From: Micromonospora sp. NBC_00389
GTDB lineage: Bacteria; Actinomycetota; Actinomycetes; Mycobacteriales; Micromonosporaceae
NCBI RefSeq assembly: GCF_036059255.1
Contig: NZ_CP107947.1
Span: 4,836,001-4,900,000, forward strand
Direction of reading: 5' to 3'
Length of the DNA stretch: 64,000 nucleotides
Shown one piece after another: positions 1-8,660 of the stretch (position 1 is the stretch's first letter; the number at the start of each line of letters is the position of its first letter). A program made the translations under genes and the position numbers. The notes beneath the pieces were generated by a model. It had not been told where the DNA came from. It ran no database searches and worked only from the letters and a program-made list of their open reading frames with translations.

Positions 1-639
1 CCGGCGTGAGCCGCCCTTTTCGGTCAACGTCGCGGAGAACCACACGTCGTCGCCTAACACCTGAAGATCATGGTAGAACTCCCACAGTTGATCGGCTGGT
101 AGCTCGGCAAGCGCTTGCAACTGGGCCGTAGCCCCGGCCACGCCTTTGCGCACGTGGTTGCGCAACCCCTGCCCGAACCGCCGGGTGTCACCGGAGGCAA
201 TATCCAGCAGGCGGGGGCGGGCACCGTGGATGTAGACCAGGGTCTGCGAGTCGAGCCACGCGTACCGGTACGCCCGCGTGCGGAACTGGGTCGACCGCCC
301 CGGTTCCACGCTCTCAAGGCACAGCCGCTGGTCATCGCCTATCCACCGCACCCACGCCACCGTGTCCCCGGCAGGGCTGACCGACAGCGACGGCGGCCCC
401 CAGCTGAACCGCCCGACCTTCACCTCGCGCACCACCGCGCCCTGCCCGTGGAGCAGGGTCAGGCCGGCGCCGCGATGCACCACGTATCCGCCCGCGGGCA
501 GGCACACCGGATCGTGCGCGTAGCCACGGTAGATCTGCTGCCAGACGCCGTCGCGCGGGTCGCACCGGAACAGGCGTAGATCACCTCGGTCATTGGCCCA
601 TACGTCGGGGACACGTTGCCCGGCTGTAGCAGCGGTCAT
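1..639 (-). CDS. Beta-propeller (TolB/S9-peptidase-like) protein, C-terminus beyond window
   Basis: The minus strand is open from an ATG at 639 (preceded by CAGGAGCT) to the window edge, giving 213 residues with strong coding character. Repeated short strands such as LSVSPAGDTVAWVRW, LRLFRCDPRDGVW and LLDIASGDTRR resemble WD40-like/TolB blades found in the N-terminal propeller of S9 peptidases; no hydrolase domain is in view. The same frame stays coding-like upstream of the ATG (for example DDLLITSGPEAEVFRVPLQP) back to a stop at 847-849. The true start may therefore be an unusual codon further upstream, or the 5' end may be damaged. The function of the missing part is unknown. Confidence 0.6.
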   Translation of the reverse strand, partial: MTAATAGQRVPDVWANDRGDLRLFRCDPRDGVWQQIYRGYAHDPVCLPAGGYVVHRGAGLTLLHGQGAVVREVKVGRFSWGPPSLSVSPAGDTVAWVRWIGDDQRLCLESVEPGRSTQFRTRAYRYAWLDSQTLVYIHGARPRLLDIASGDTRRFGQGLRNHVRKGVAGATAQLQALAELPADQLWEFYHDLQVLGDDVWFSATLTEKGGSRR

Positions 640-894
640 GATCAGCTCCTGCCGGTGGCCGCACCACCGGAGCGCGGACACGAACGAGAACGGTTGCAAA
701 GGCACCCGGAACACCTCTGCCTCCGGCCCCGACGTGATCAGCAGATCGTCTGCTTGCAGGCGACGAAACACCGCAACAGCATGACCACCGTGGGAGGGCG
801 CGACAAGCTCTACTGCCCTCGTCTTACTTCGTGCCGGTAACAGGGCTCACGGACGTCCTCACATGCCGCCGACCGAGCGTGCGTAGCGTCCGGG

Positions 895-1731
895 TCAAGG
901 TCTCCCGGCTCCCGGTGCGGGCGCCGGGAACGCCACCATCCTCCCGCTAGGTTGCGACGGCTCCGGTCCACCCCACGCCTGGCCGACGACGAACAACCGC
1001 GGGTCCCGCCCGCGGCTGAGCACGCAGGCGAAGGCTCCGCGATCAAAGCCGACGGTGGCCAGCACCTCGCCGCCCTCGTGTACCCGAACACAGCGCTGGT
1101 TGCCGACGTCGGCGTACCAGACGGCGCCCTCGGCGTCCATGCAGATCCCGTCGGGGTGGTCATCGGGCGTCTCTGCCCACACGTGTCGATTGCTGAGGAC
1201 CCCGTCGCTGCCGATGTCGTAGGCGGTGAGCCGGCTCGCGTACGACTCGGCAACGACCAGGGCCGCGCCGTCCGGGCTGATCGCCATGCCGTTGGGGAAC
1301 GCGAGGTCGTCGGCTACCTGCTCGACGTCGCCCTCGGGGGTGACAAGCACGACCAGGCCCGGTGCGAACTCGCCCCCGGGAAAGTCGAAACCGATGCTGT
1401 TGACATAGGCGTTTCCCCGGTCGTCGACCACGATGTCGTTCCACGGCTTGTCCGAAACCGCGGACAAGTCGGCATGCTCGACCAGCGACCCGTCCGGCTC
1501 ACGGCGCAGCAACCGACGCTGGGCCGAGTCCACGACGAGCAGCCGCCCGTCCGGCAGGAAGTCGATGCACATCGGAAACGACGCGACGGTTGCCACCACT
1601 TCGTGGCTACCGTCGACGTCAAGCGAGATCACCTGGTTGGCGCCCCAGTCGGAGAACCAGACCCGCCCGTCGTGCCAGCGCGGTGACTCGCCGAAAACGA
1701 TGCCTTCCATCAGGACTTCAGCTTCGCTCAT
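895..1731 (-). CDS. SMP-30/gluconolactonase-family lactonase
   Basis: A 278-aa protein read from an ATG behind GAGGGAGAACGTG; this start is preferred over one 15 codons upstream, which lacks a ribosome site. Family signatures are in order: GESPRWHDGRVWFSDW near the N-terminus (metal-binding Glu), WNDIVVDDRGNAYVNS in the middle (metal-binding Asn), FPNGMAISPDG, and HPDGICMDAEGAVWYADV (catalytic/metal Asp). This fits a six-bladed propeller that hydrolyses sugar or other lactones with a divalent metal. There is no signal peptide, so it is cytoplasmic. It is divergent from the oxidoreductase gene at 1959, with a 227-bp shared upstream region. The substrate cannot be told from sequence. Confidence 0.88.
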   Translation of the reverse strand: MSEAEVLMEGIVFGESPRWHDGRVWFSDWGANQVISLDVDGSHEVVATVASFPMCIDFLPDGRLLVVDSAQRRLLRREPDGSLVEHADLSAVSDKPWNDIVVDDRGNAYVNSIGFDFPGGEFAPGLVVLVTPEGDVEQVADDLAFPNGMAISPDGAALVVAESYASRLTAYDIGSDGVLSNRHVWAETPDDHPDGICMDAEGAVWYADVGNQRCVRVHEGGEVLATVGFDRGAFACVLSRGRDPRLFVVGQAWGGPEPSQPSGRMVAFPAPAPGAGRP

Positions 1732-1958
1732 CACGTTCTCCCTCTGCTCGGCACTGGAGTAGAAACGATTCGGCACCGGAACTCATCGCCCATCCTGGAC
1801 CCGCCACCACCCCGAGCCCCCGGACACCTACCCCGCCGTCGCCGGCAGCTTCCTTGTCGGTCAGTCGCTCGTCTCTGTGTGCTACCAAGAAGCCGTTGCC
1901 TGCTGGCCTTGGACGTACTGCGGCTGGACTATTTGCACGAAGGGCTAGGGGTACGCGG

Positions 1959-2912
1959 ATGAGAGCGATCGTGTACGACAGGTACGGGCCCCCGGATGTG
2001 TTGCGGATCGAGAACGTCCCCAAGCCGTCTCCCACTGCCCGGCAGGTGCTCGTCAAGATTGCGGCGACCTCGGTCAACCTGAGCGATTGGGAGACCCTGC
2101 AAGGCTCACCACTGTATTCGCGCATCGGTGGGCTGCGCTCGCCGGCACGCCGGACACTCGGCTCGGACATCGCCGGATGGGTCGAGGCGGTGGGCCCGGC
2201 CGTCACCCGGTTGCGACCCGGTGACGAGGTGTACGGCGACAACCTCATGCTCAAGGGCGGTTTCGCCGAGTACGCGATCACTCCCGAGTCGGTTCTGGCC
2301 CGCAAGCCCGCCGCCCTTACCTTCGCCGAGGCCTCGGCGATCCCGCAGGCGGGCGTAATCGCGTGGCAGGGGACCAAAGGCGCCGCAGCCGGGAAACGGG
2401 TCCTGATCAACGGTGCCGGCGGAGGATCGGGCTCATTCGCGATTCAGCTCGCCAAGCGACTCGGCGCCCAGGTGACCGGCGTCGACAACGCCGGCAAGCT
2501 CGACTTCATGCGGTCGGTCGGCGCGGACAAGGTGATCGACTACCGCAGCCAGGACTTCACCCGCAGCGGCCCGTACGACCTCATCCTCGATCTGGTCGCG
2601 CACCGGTCGGTGTTCGCCTACCGCCGGGCACTGGCCCCCGGCGGCCGTTACCGGTGCGTCGGCGGATCGGTCTCGGCGCTGCTGCGCATACTGACGATCG
2701 GCGCGGCGGCCGGCCGACTCACACACCGCCGGCTGGGCGTGCTCGCCGTCAAGGAAGGGCCGACCCACTTCGAACCGGTGGCCGACCTCTGCGCCACGGG
2801 CAACCTCGCCATCCACATCGACCGAGCCTTCACCCTCGACGAGGTGCCCGAGGCGTTGGCCCACGTCGGAGAGGGACGCGCCCTCGGAAAGGTCATCGTG
2901 ACCGTCAACTGA
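1959..2912 (+). CDS. Zinc-independent MDR family NADPH:quinone reductase-like oxidoreductase
   Basis: A 317-aa medium-chain dehydrogenase/reductase. The start is MRAIVYDRYGPPDVLRIENV, the classic N-terminus of the Qor/COG0604 group; the frame is open further upstream but that part is not coding-like. It has a GroES-like domain (about 1-125), then a Rossmann domain with INGAGGGSGSFAIQLAK (about 148-164) for NADPH and VDNAGKLDFMRSVGADKVID for the end of strand 2 onwards. No structural zinc Cys cluster is seen, consistent with quinone or enone reductases. Nothing in the context fixes its substrate. Confidence 0.85.
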   Translation: MRAIVYDRYGPPDVLRIENVPKPSPTARQVLVKIAATSVNLSDWETLQGSPLYSRIGGLRSPARRTLGSDIAGWVEAVGPAVTRLRPGDEVYGDNLMLKGGFAEYAITPESVLARKPAALTFAEASAIPQAGVIAWQGTKGAAAGKRVLINGAGGGSGSFAIQLAKRLGAQVTGVDNAGKLDFMRSVGADKVIDYRSQDFTRSGPYDLILDLVAHRSVFAYRRALAPGGRYRCVGGSVSALLRILTIGAAAGRLTHRRLGVLAVKEGPTHFEPVADLCATGNLAIHIDRAFTLDEVPEALAHVGEGRALGKVIVTVN

Positions 2913-3141
2913 CCAGCGACTGCGCACATCTGCCGCCGACCGCGCCCCACGCAGCGTCACAGCCCGTTGAGCAGGTCAACGTCCGGGCATGCCGATGGGC
3001 GCGCCGGGAGTGACACGGTACGACGGCGTGGGGCTGAACGTGTCCGCACGGCCGAGCCACAGGGTTCGAAGGACGCCGGCTCACGACATCGGTTGACCGC
3101 TTGATCTTCGGACGCCCCGTTCGGCGTGCGGGGAAGGGGGG

Positions 3142-3420
3142 TCAGCTGATTAGTTGGCGGATCACCAGGATCGCGATGAACACGACGATGAACGCCAAGT
3201 CGATCGAGACCGTGCCCAACCGCAACGGGGGCAGGAACCGCCGAACTGGAGCGAGGATCGGCTCGGTGACCGCTCGCGCTCCGGCGGACAGCCGCGACCG
3301 GATCGACCCGGGCGCCGAGGGACCGGCGAGCGCCACGCTCCAGTCGAGCACCACGCGGGCAACCAGCAGCAGCTGCATCAGCAGCAAAATCAGGCTCACG
3401 ATGCCGAGCACAGGACCCAT
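3142..3420 (-). CDS. YggT family integral membrane protein
   Basis: A 92-aa protein with ribosome site CTGGAGGTATCTC before the ATG. It has two hydrophobic helices, GIVSLILLLMQLLLVARVVLD (about 5-25) and IDLAFIVVFIAILVIRQLI (about 73-91), joined by a basic loop containing the family-typical TEPILAPVRRFLPP. In actinobacteria YggT usually sits beside sepF/divIVA in the division cluster; here it stands alone between unrelated genes, so it may be a second copy. Its function in the family is poorly defined (membrane, linked to osmotic stress or division). Confidence 0.85.
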   Translation of the reverse strand: MGPVLGIVSLILLLMQLLLVARVVLDWSVALAGPSAPGSIRSRLSAGARAVTEPILAPVRRFLPPLRLGTVSIDLAFIVVFIAILVIRQLIS

Positions 3421-3461
3421 GAGATACCTCCAGAACCAGTTTGACCCAGCTCAACTGTGCG

Positions 3462-3752
3462 TCACCTTGTTGTGAATCCGCTGAGCGACAAGCTGTTACT
3501 CATGGCTGAACGCGCCGTACGGCGGGGCTGCCCTTCTACCTCGCCGGCCGCGTACTCGCGACAGCGGGCACGCACGTCCTCCGCGTCCAGGACATAGGTC
3601 GGCGTGCCGAACTCCTCGGCGATGTCCGTCAGCGCAACGCCACCCACGCGGATCCCGCCGGACTCGCATCTGGTGGTCGCCGGCCACAGATGCACGGGCA
3701 GACGCGGTGGCAGCGACGCCCGTGACGGCGGGATCGCGTCCAGCAGGGTCAT
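3462..3752 (-). pseudogene. 5' fragment of diaminopimelate decarboxylase (lysA-like)
   Basis: An ATG at 3752 with a good ribosome site (GGGAGAGGAATC) opens about 70 residues matching the N-terminus of PLP-dependent diaminopimelate decarboxylase, notably LTDIAEEFGTPTYVLDAEDVRARCREYAAG. The similarity then stops abruptly and the frame ends about 25 unrelated residues later. The PLP lysine and the rest of the barrel are absent, so no enzyme is made. The intact start signals suggest a once functional gene cut by a deletion near 3540. Confidence 0.7.
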
Positions 3753-4524
3753 GATTCCTCTCCCGCCTGGGGTCATCCGGCTGCCGCAGCAGCAGATGGA
3801 TAATGCACCTCCGACCCCCGCCACGGCGCGATGCGCAACCAAATCCGGCACCCGACCAACTCGGTGCTACGCCGTGCCTCTGGATCGGAGGCGCAACCCA
3901 CGTGCAGGCGCACCTGACCCTCCCCACCAATTCATCGTTCGATATGGATGTCTGACCTGGTGTAACGCAATTGTGGTCGGCAACGCTGCGGACTTTCGTC
4001 GCTTTAGAGAAAAGTAGAGCCGGGGGCGACGAAAGCTCTGGACACCTCGAGACCAACTTAGTAGTGTCCGTAACCATCAATATGTTTCATCGAGATTAAC
4101 CGACGGCGCGGTGAGTCTCGATCGATGGCCCCAGACGGCGCAACACGTCCGGCGGCCACCGACCCAACCAGGGATGGCACCCCGGGTCAGCGGTACGACC
4201 CGTGGCCCGCAGATTCGGTGGGTTTGACCGATGTCCGTCCCTACTCGATGACGCCTCCTCAGCTCCGAGGCGCAACCCTCACCCCATCAGCTCCACGCTG
4301 AACGCCGTCCGACGACGCGTGCGATCCGGCTCGCCCGCGGACCAGGACGGAGTCCATCCACACCGGACGGCCGTGGCATCCGCCCCGGCCGGGGATCCCG
4401 TGCGGCCAGGAGGGGGCCACGCGATTCGTCGCTCGGGCGACATATCTCGACAAGAGGTGATCTGGCACCGACGGGGGACGTCTGCCCTGCCGGCGCACGC
4501 CTCGAACCTGGGAGAGAGGCATTG
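3753..4524. other. Long upstream region of secreted cluster A
   Basis: About 770 bp without a convincing gene. It holds the ACTTTCG inverted repeats at 3992-4035 and a looser GGACAC/GTGTCC pair at 4038-4067. It is locally A+T-richer (about 3940-4110) than its surroundings, as expected for a promoter. The last 300 bp up to the start at 4525 show no coding pattern and look like a long leader. Confidence 0.5.
3992..4035. promoter_or_regulatory. Inverted ACTTTCG-type repeats, candidate operator for cluster A
   Basis: ACTTTCGTCG at 3992-4001 is followed by an imperfect inverted half-site GAGAAAAGTAG (4007-4017) and by a perfect inverted copy CGACGAAAG at 4027-4035. The first two half-sites have almost the same spacing as the perfect palindrome at 26352-26376 ahead of cluster B. 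This looks like a binding site for a dimeric sugar repressor, about 500 bp upstream of the first cluster A gene. Confidence 0.5.
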
Positions 4525-7500
4525 ATGAACGGATACCCACCTCCCGGCCGGCTCCCGGCCGGCCGGTTGCGGAAATCGATCGCGGCCGTCGCCACGGCCG
4601 CCCTAGTGTGGGTGACCGCCGGGCTGGTGGCGGTGCCGGCGAGCGCGCGCCCGGTCGACCCGCAACCGTCGACCACCGCCGCCGCGCCGTCGCCGCCGCG
4701 CCAGTTGCAGGCCCAGGTGCTCACCTGGACCGCCGGTGACAACTTCCTCGCGTACCGCTCCGCCCCGACCACAGCGGTCGCCGGGCCGACGACGCTCGTC
4801 TTCGAGAACAGCGCCGCGACCGGCAACACCACCGGCATGCAGCACACCCTGACGTTCGACACCGGCAACCCGGCGTACAACAGCGACGTCGACGTGAACA
4901 TCCTGGCCGATCCGACGGACGCCAACGGCGGCCGGTGGACCGTCGACGTGGTCCTCTCCCCAGGCACCTACCGCTACTTCTGCGCGATCCCCGGCCACGG
5001 CGGAATGACCGGGCTCCTGGTCGTCACCGGTGGCAACTCGGACACCACCCCGCCGACCGTGGCGGCCGCGGTCACCGGTGAGCGCGACGGCAACGGCGCC
5101 TACCTGGGCGCGGCGACGGTGACGCTGTCGGCGACCGACAGCGGATCGGGAGTGAGCCGGGTCGAGTACTCCCTGGACGGCGGGACCTACGGCACCTACT
5201 CGGCGCCGGTCACCGTGAACCAGGCGGGCTCGCACACGCTGACCTACCGGGCCACCGACCAGGCGGGCAACACCTCGACCCCGCAGTCGGTGTCGTTCAC
5301 GGTGGTGGAGCCGCCGGCCCCGGACACCACCCCGCCGACCGTGACCGCCGCGGTCACCGGCCAGCGCGACGGCACCGGCGCGTACGTCGGCACCGCCACC
5401 GTCACCCTCACGGCTGTCGACACCGAGTCCGGTGTCGACCGGGTCGAGTACTCCCTGGACGGCGGGCCGTACGCCGGCTACTCGGCGCCGGTCACGGTGA
5501 GCCAGCCGGGTCAGCACACGGTGAGTTACCGGGCCACCGACAAGGCGGGGAACACCTCGGCCGCGCAGTCGGTGTCGTTCACCGTGGTCGAACCCCCGAA
5601 ACCGGACACCACCCCACCCACCGCCTCGGCCGCGCTCACCGGTGAGCGCGACGACAGCGGGGCGTACGTGGGCTCGGCGACGGTGACCCTGTCGGCCACC
5701 GACACCGAGTCGGGCGTCGACCGGGTCGAGTACTCCCTCGACGGCGGGCCGTACGCCGGCTACTCGGCGCCGGTCACCGTGAGCCAGCCGGGTCAGCACA
5801 CGCTGAGTTACCGGGCCACCGACAAGGCGGGCAACACCTCGGCCGCGCAGTCGGTGTCGTTCACCGTGGTGCGGCCGCCCGCGCCGGACACCACCCCGCC
5901 CACCGCCTCGGCCGGCGTGACCGGCCAGCGGAACGACGCCGGCGCGTACGTGGGGTCGGCGACGGTGACCTTGTCGGCCACCGACACCGAGTCGGGCGTC
6001 GACCGGATCGAGTACGCCCTCGACGGCGGCGCGTACGCCGCCTACTCGGCGCCGGTGAGCGTGAATCAGCCGGGCCAGCACACGGTGAGCTACCGGGCGA
6101 CGGACAAGGCAGGGAACACCTCGGCCGCGCAGTCGGTGTCGTTCACGGTGGTGGAGCCGCCGGCCCAGGACACCACGCCGCCCACCGCGACCGCCGCGGT
6201 GACCGGCGAGCGGAACAGCGCCGGGGCGTACGTCGGGTCCGCCACGGTCACCATCTCGGCCACCGACGCGGGCAGCGGCGTGGACCGGATCGAGTACTCC
6301 CTCGACGGGCAGCCGTACGCCGGCTACCCGGCGCCGGTCACCGTCAACCAGGTCGGCCAGCACACGGTCAGTTACCGGGCCACCGACAAGGCCGGCAACA
6401 CCTCGGCCGCGCAGTCGGTGTCGTTCACCGTGGTCGACCCGCCGGCCCCGGACACCACCCCGCCCACCGCCACCGCCACGCTCTCCGGCCAGCAGGACGA
6501 CACCGGCGCCTACCTCGGCAGCGCCACCATCACCCTCACCGCCGCGGACGCGGGCTCGGGCGTCGACCGGATCGAGTACGCCCTCGACGGTGGCACGTAC
6601 GCCCGGTACTCGGCGCCGGTCACCGTCGACCAGCCGGGCGCGCGCACGCTCAGCTATCGGGCCACCGACAAGGCCGGCAACACCTCGGGCGCCGCCTCGG
6701 TCACCTTCACCGTGGTCGCCAGCGGTCCTGCCGCCTGCCCGGTGCCAGACACCCGGCCGACGGTCTGGCTCGGCACGGTGGACAGCGGCGTACCCAACCG
6801 GGTGGTCGCGGACGCCTGCACGATCAACAACGCCATTCAGGACGAGCGGGCCTGGCCGAACCACGGCCAGTTCGTCAAGCACGTCATCGATGTCGCCGAG
6901 CACCTGCACCACCTGGGCGTGATCGACCACAAGGAGCACGGCCGCCTGGCCAGCGCCGCCGCCCGCTCGGGCGTCGGCAAGTCGGACGACAAGAGCGGCT
7001 ACCAGCCGCTGCTGGACACCTCGGCGGCGTCGTTCAACCGGTGGGAGCACGTCGGGGCGGGCGGCTTCACCCGCCACGCTGACGGGTCGATCACCAGTCG
7101 CCCGGTCGCCGGCCTCGGCATGCTCTGGCTGCCCACGGCGACGTACGGGGACTTCTCGCTGAAGCTGCAGTGGCGCGACGACGCGCCCGGCGACGGTCGC
7201 GCCAACAGCGGAGTCTTCGTCCGCTTCCCGGACGTGCACGGGCACCCGGCCGAGTCCCGGCCCGAGTGGGTGGCCATCAAGTACGGCCACGAACTGCAGA
7301 TCTACGACCGGCCCGACGGCGACCAGTACAAGAGCGGGTCGGCGTACGGGTTCGACCGCGTCGACCTGGCCGGCGCGCGGGTCACCCCGAAGGGCACCTG
7401 GAACGACTACGAGATCCGGGTGGTGGGGCAGCACTACTCGGTCTACCGCAACGGCGAGCTGATCAACGAGTACGTCAACACCCCGGAAGCCGCGTTCAGC

Positions 7501-7671
7501 CCGCCCCGCGCGGATGACCCGGGCGGGGCCGGACGGCAGAGCGCCCGCGGCTACATCGGCCTGCAGAACCACGGCACCGCCGATGTCGTCAGCTTCCGCA
7601 ACGTCCGGATCGCGCCACTGAGCCCGTGCTGCCCGGACGGGACGCCGTCCGCCTCCACCAGCTGCTGCTGA
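4525..7671 (+). CDS. Secreted cupredoxin/OmpL47-repeat/DUF1080 (3-keto-disaccharide hydrolase-like) protein
   Basis: A 1048-aa exported protein; ATG at 4525 follows GGAGAGAGG. It has a Sec-type leader (about 1-41, cleavage near ASA/RP). A plastocyanin-like cupredoxin (about 60-170) keeps a type-1 copper set: H107 and C153-x4-H158-x2-M161. Six near-identical 94-aa OmpL47/Ig-like repeats (173-735) follow. Next is a two-Cys module (about 738-820, starting CPVPD, with DSGVPNR and NHGQFVKHV) also found in two other proteins here. A DUF1080/3-keto-disaccharide hydrolase lectin-like fold (about 825-1035) closes it, with ANSGVFVRFP and GTWNDYEIRVVG. It heads cluster A. I infer copper-linked redox plus keto-sugar cleavage or binding at the cell surface; the copper protein's partner is unknown. 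Confidence 0.85.
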   Translation: MNGYPPPGRLPAGRLRKSIAAVATAALVWVTAGLVAVPASARPVDPQPSTTAAAPSPPRQLQAQVLTWTAGDNFLAYRSAPTTAVAGPTTLVFENSAATGNTTGMQHTLTFDTGNPAYNSDVDVNILADPTDANGGRWTVDVVLSPGTYRYFCAIPGHGGMTGLLVVTGGNSDTTPPTVAAAVTGERDGNGAYLGAATVTLSATDSGSGVSRVEYSLDGGTYGTYSAPVTVNQAGSHTLTYRATDQAGNTSTPQSVSFTVVEPPAPDTTPPTVTAAVTGQRDGTGAYVGTATVTLTAVDTESGVDRVEYSLDGGPYAGYSAPVTVSQPGQHTVSYRATDKAGNTSAAQSVSFTVVEPPKPDTTPPTASAALTGERDDSGAYVGSATVTLSATDTESGVDRVEYSLDGGPYAGYSAPVTVSQPGQHTLSYRATDKAGNTSAAQSVSFTVVRPPAPDTTPPTASAGVTGQRNDAGAYVGSATVTLSATDTESGVDRIEYALDGGAYAAYSAPVSVNQPGQHTVSYRATDKAGNTSAAQSVSFTVVEPPAQDTTPPTATAAVTGERNSAGAYVGSATVTISATDAGSGVDRIEYSLDGQPYAGYPAPVTVNQVGQHTVSYRATDKAGNTSAAQSVSFTVVDPPAPDTTPPTATATLSGQQDDTGAYLGSATITLTAADAGSGVDRIEYALDGGTYARYSAPVTVDQPGARTLSYRATDKAGNTSGAASVTFTVVASGPAACPVPDTRPTVWLGTVDSGVPNRVVADACTINNAIQDERAWPNHGQFVKHVIDVAEHLHHLGVIDHKEHGRLASAAARSGVGKSDDKSGYQPLLDTSAASFNRWEHVGAGGFTRHADGSITSRPVAGLGMLWLPTATYGDFSLKLQWRDDAPGDGRANSGVFVRFPDVHGHPAESRPEWVAIKYGHELQIYDRPDGDQYKSGSAYGFDRVDLAGARVTPKGTWNDYEIRVVGQHYSVYRNGELINEYVNTPEAAFSPPRADDPGGAGRQSARGYIGLQNHGTADVVSFRNVRIAPLSPCCPDGTPSASTSCC
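5041..6732 (+). repeat. Six tandem 282-bp coding repeats
   Basis: Repeat starts lie at 5041, 5323, 5605, 5887, 6169 and 6451, a constant 282-bp step. Each encodes a 94-aa OmpL47-type domain beginning DTTPPT and ending around SVSFTVV. Spacing never slips by a codon and long tracts are near-identical at DNA level, pointing to recent amplification or gene conversion. Confidence 0.93.
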
Positions 7672-7694
7672 CCGAGCGAAAGGACCACACCACC

Positions 7695-8660
7695 ATGGCG
7701 AAGAACAGGATCGACCGCCGGGCGCTGCTCCGCGGCCTCGCCGGATCCACCGTCGCGGTCGGCGCGGCGAGCCTCGCCGGCGCGCTGCCGGCCGTCGCGG
7801 CGGGCGAATCGAGCGGCCGCCTGATCCCGCAGGGGCATCTGGGCATCCAGCTCTACAGCGTCCGCGACAAGATCACCCAGCTCGGCTTCGCGGCGGTCTT
7901 CGAGGAGCTGTCCCGCATCGGCTACCGGGAGGTGGAGTTCGCCGGCTACACCCAGGGCAACGTCGGCCCGATCACTCCGGAGCAGATCCGGCAGCTGCTC
8001 GACGACAACGGGCTGAAGGCGGCGGGCAGCCACCGTGGGCTGGGTGACTTCCGCACCAACCTGGAGTGGGAGCTGGACGCCGCCGAGACGCTCGGCATGT
8101 CGGCGATCGGCACCGCGTCCGCGCCGACCGGCAACCGCACCATCGCCGGCTACCAGGCGGCCGCGGCGGAGTTCAACGCGTGGGGCGCCGCCGCCGCGGC
8201 CCGCGGGATCAAGCTCTACCAGCACAACCACACCATCGAGTTCAGCTTCGCGACCGACCGGCCCGACGTGCGGCTCTACGACCTGTTCCTGGAGCTCACC
8301 GATCCGCGGTACGTGTTCCTGGAGATGGACATCCTGTGGGCGTACGGCGGGGCGCGGAAGTACCCGGGCTTCCGCCCGGTCGACTACGTCAACGCCCACC
8401 CGCACCGCTACCCGCTGTTCCACGTCAAGGACGGCGTCCCACTGCCCGACCCTCAGCAGGGCAACTCGTACCTGGACGTGGAGTTCGGCGCCGGGGTGAT
8501 CCCGTTCGCGGAGTTCTTCACAGAGCTCGACGGGGGCGGACGGTTCACCTACCTGTGGGAGCAGGACACCGGGCCGAACGCGCAGCCCAACCCGCCCGGC
8601 TCGCTGGGCGCCGCCGAGCGCAGCTACCAGCGGATGGTCGACCTGCGGGGTGAGCGGTGA
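7695..8660 (+). CDS. Tat-exported sugar isomerase/epimerase (xylose isomerase-like TIM barrel)
   Basis: A 321-aa protein; ATG at 7695 behind GAAAGGA. The N-terminus IDRRALLRGLAG followed by a hydrophobic, Ala-rich stretch is a twin-arginine signal, so folded cofactor-bearing protein is exported. The mature part is an AP endonuclease 2/IolE-like TIM barrel: LGIQLYSVRDKI (strand 1), YREVEFAGY, LYQHNHTIEF (metal His), YVFLEMDILWAYGG (metal Glu/Asp), PLFHVKDG and WEQDTG (last metal ligand). This family isomerises or epimerises sugars; members act on keto-sugars in 3-keto-glycoside pathways. It lies between the DUF1080 protein and the copper oxidase and overlaps the latter by 4 bp, so co-translation is likely. 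Confidence 0.88.
   Translation: MAKNRIDRRALLRGLAGSTVAVGAASLAGALPAVAAGESSGRLIPQGHLGIQLYSVRDKITQLGFAAVFEELSRIGYREVEFAGYTQGNVGPITPEQIRQLLDDNGLKAAGSHRGLGDFRTNLEWELDAAETLGMSAIGTASAPTGNRTIAGYQAAAAEFNAWGAAAAARGIKLYQHNHTIEFSFATDRPDVRLYDLFLELTDPRYVFLEMDILWAYGGARKYPGFRPVDYVNAHPHRYPLFHVKDGVPLPDPQQGNSYLDVEFGAGVIPFAEFFTELDGGGRFTYLWEQDTGPNAQPNPPGSLGAAERSYQRMVDLRGER

Noticed and set aside
5041..6732. Possible assembly artefact from the 282-bp repeats
   Set aside because: The copies differ by scattered substitutions and all keep the frame, so they are treated as real domains, though copy number remains uncertain.
4603..7572. A 989-codon open frame on the minus strand opposite the OmpL47-repeat gene
   Set aside because: Shadow of third-position G+C bias and of the 282-bp repeats; Arg/Gly/Val-rich composition, no start signals, no motif.
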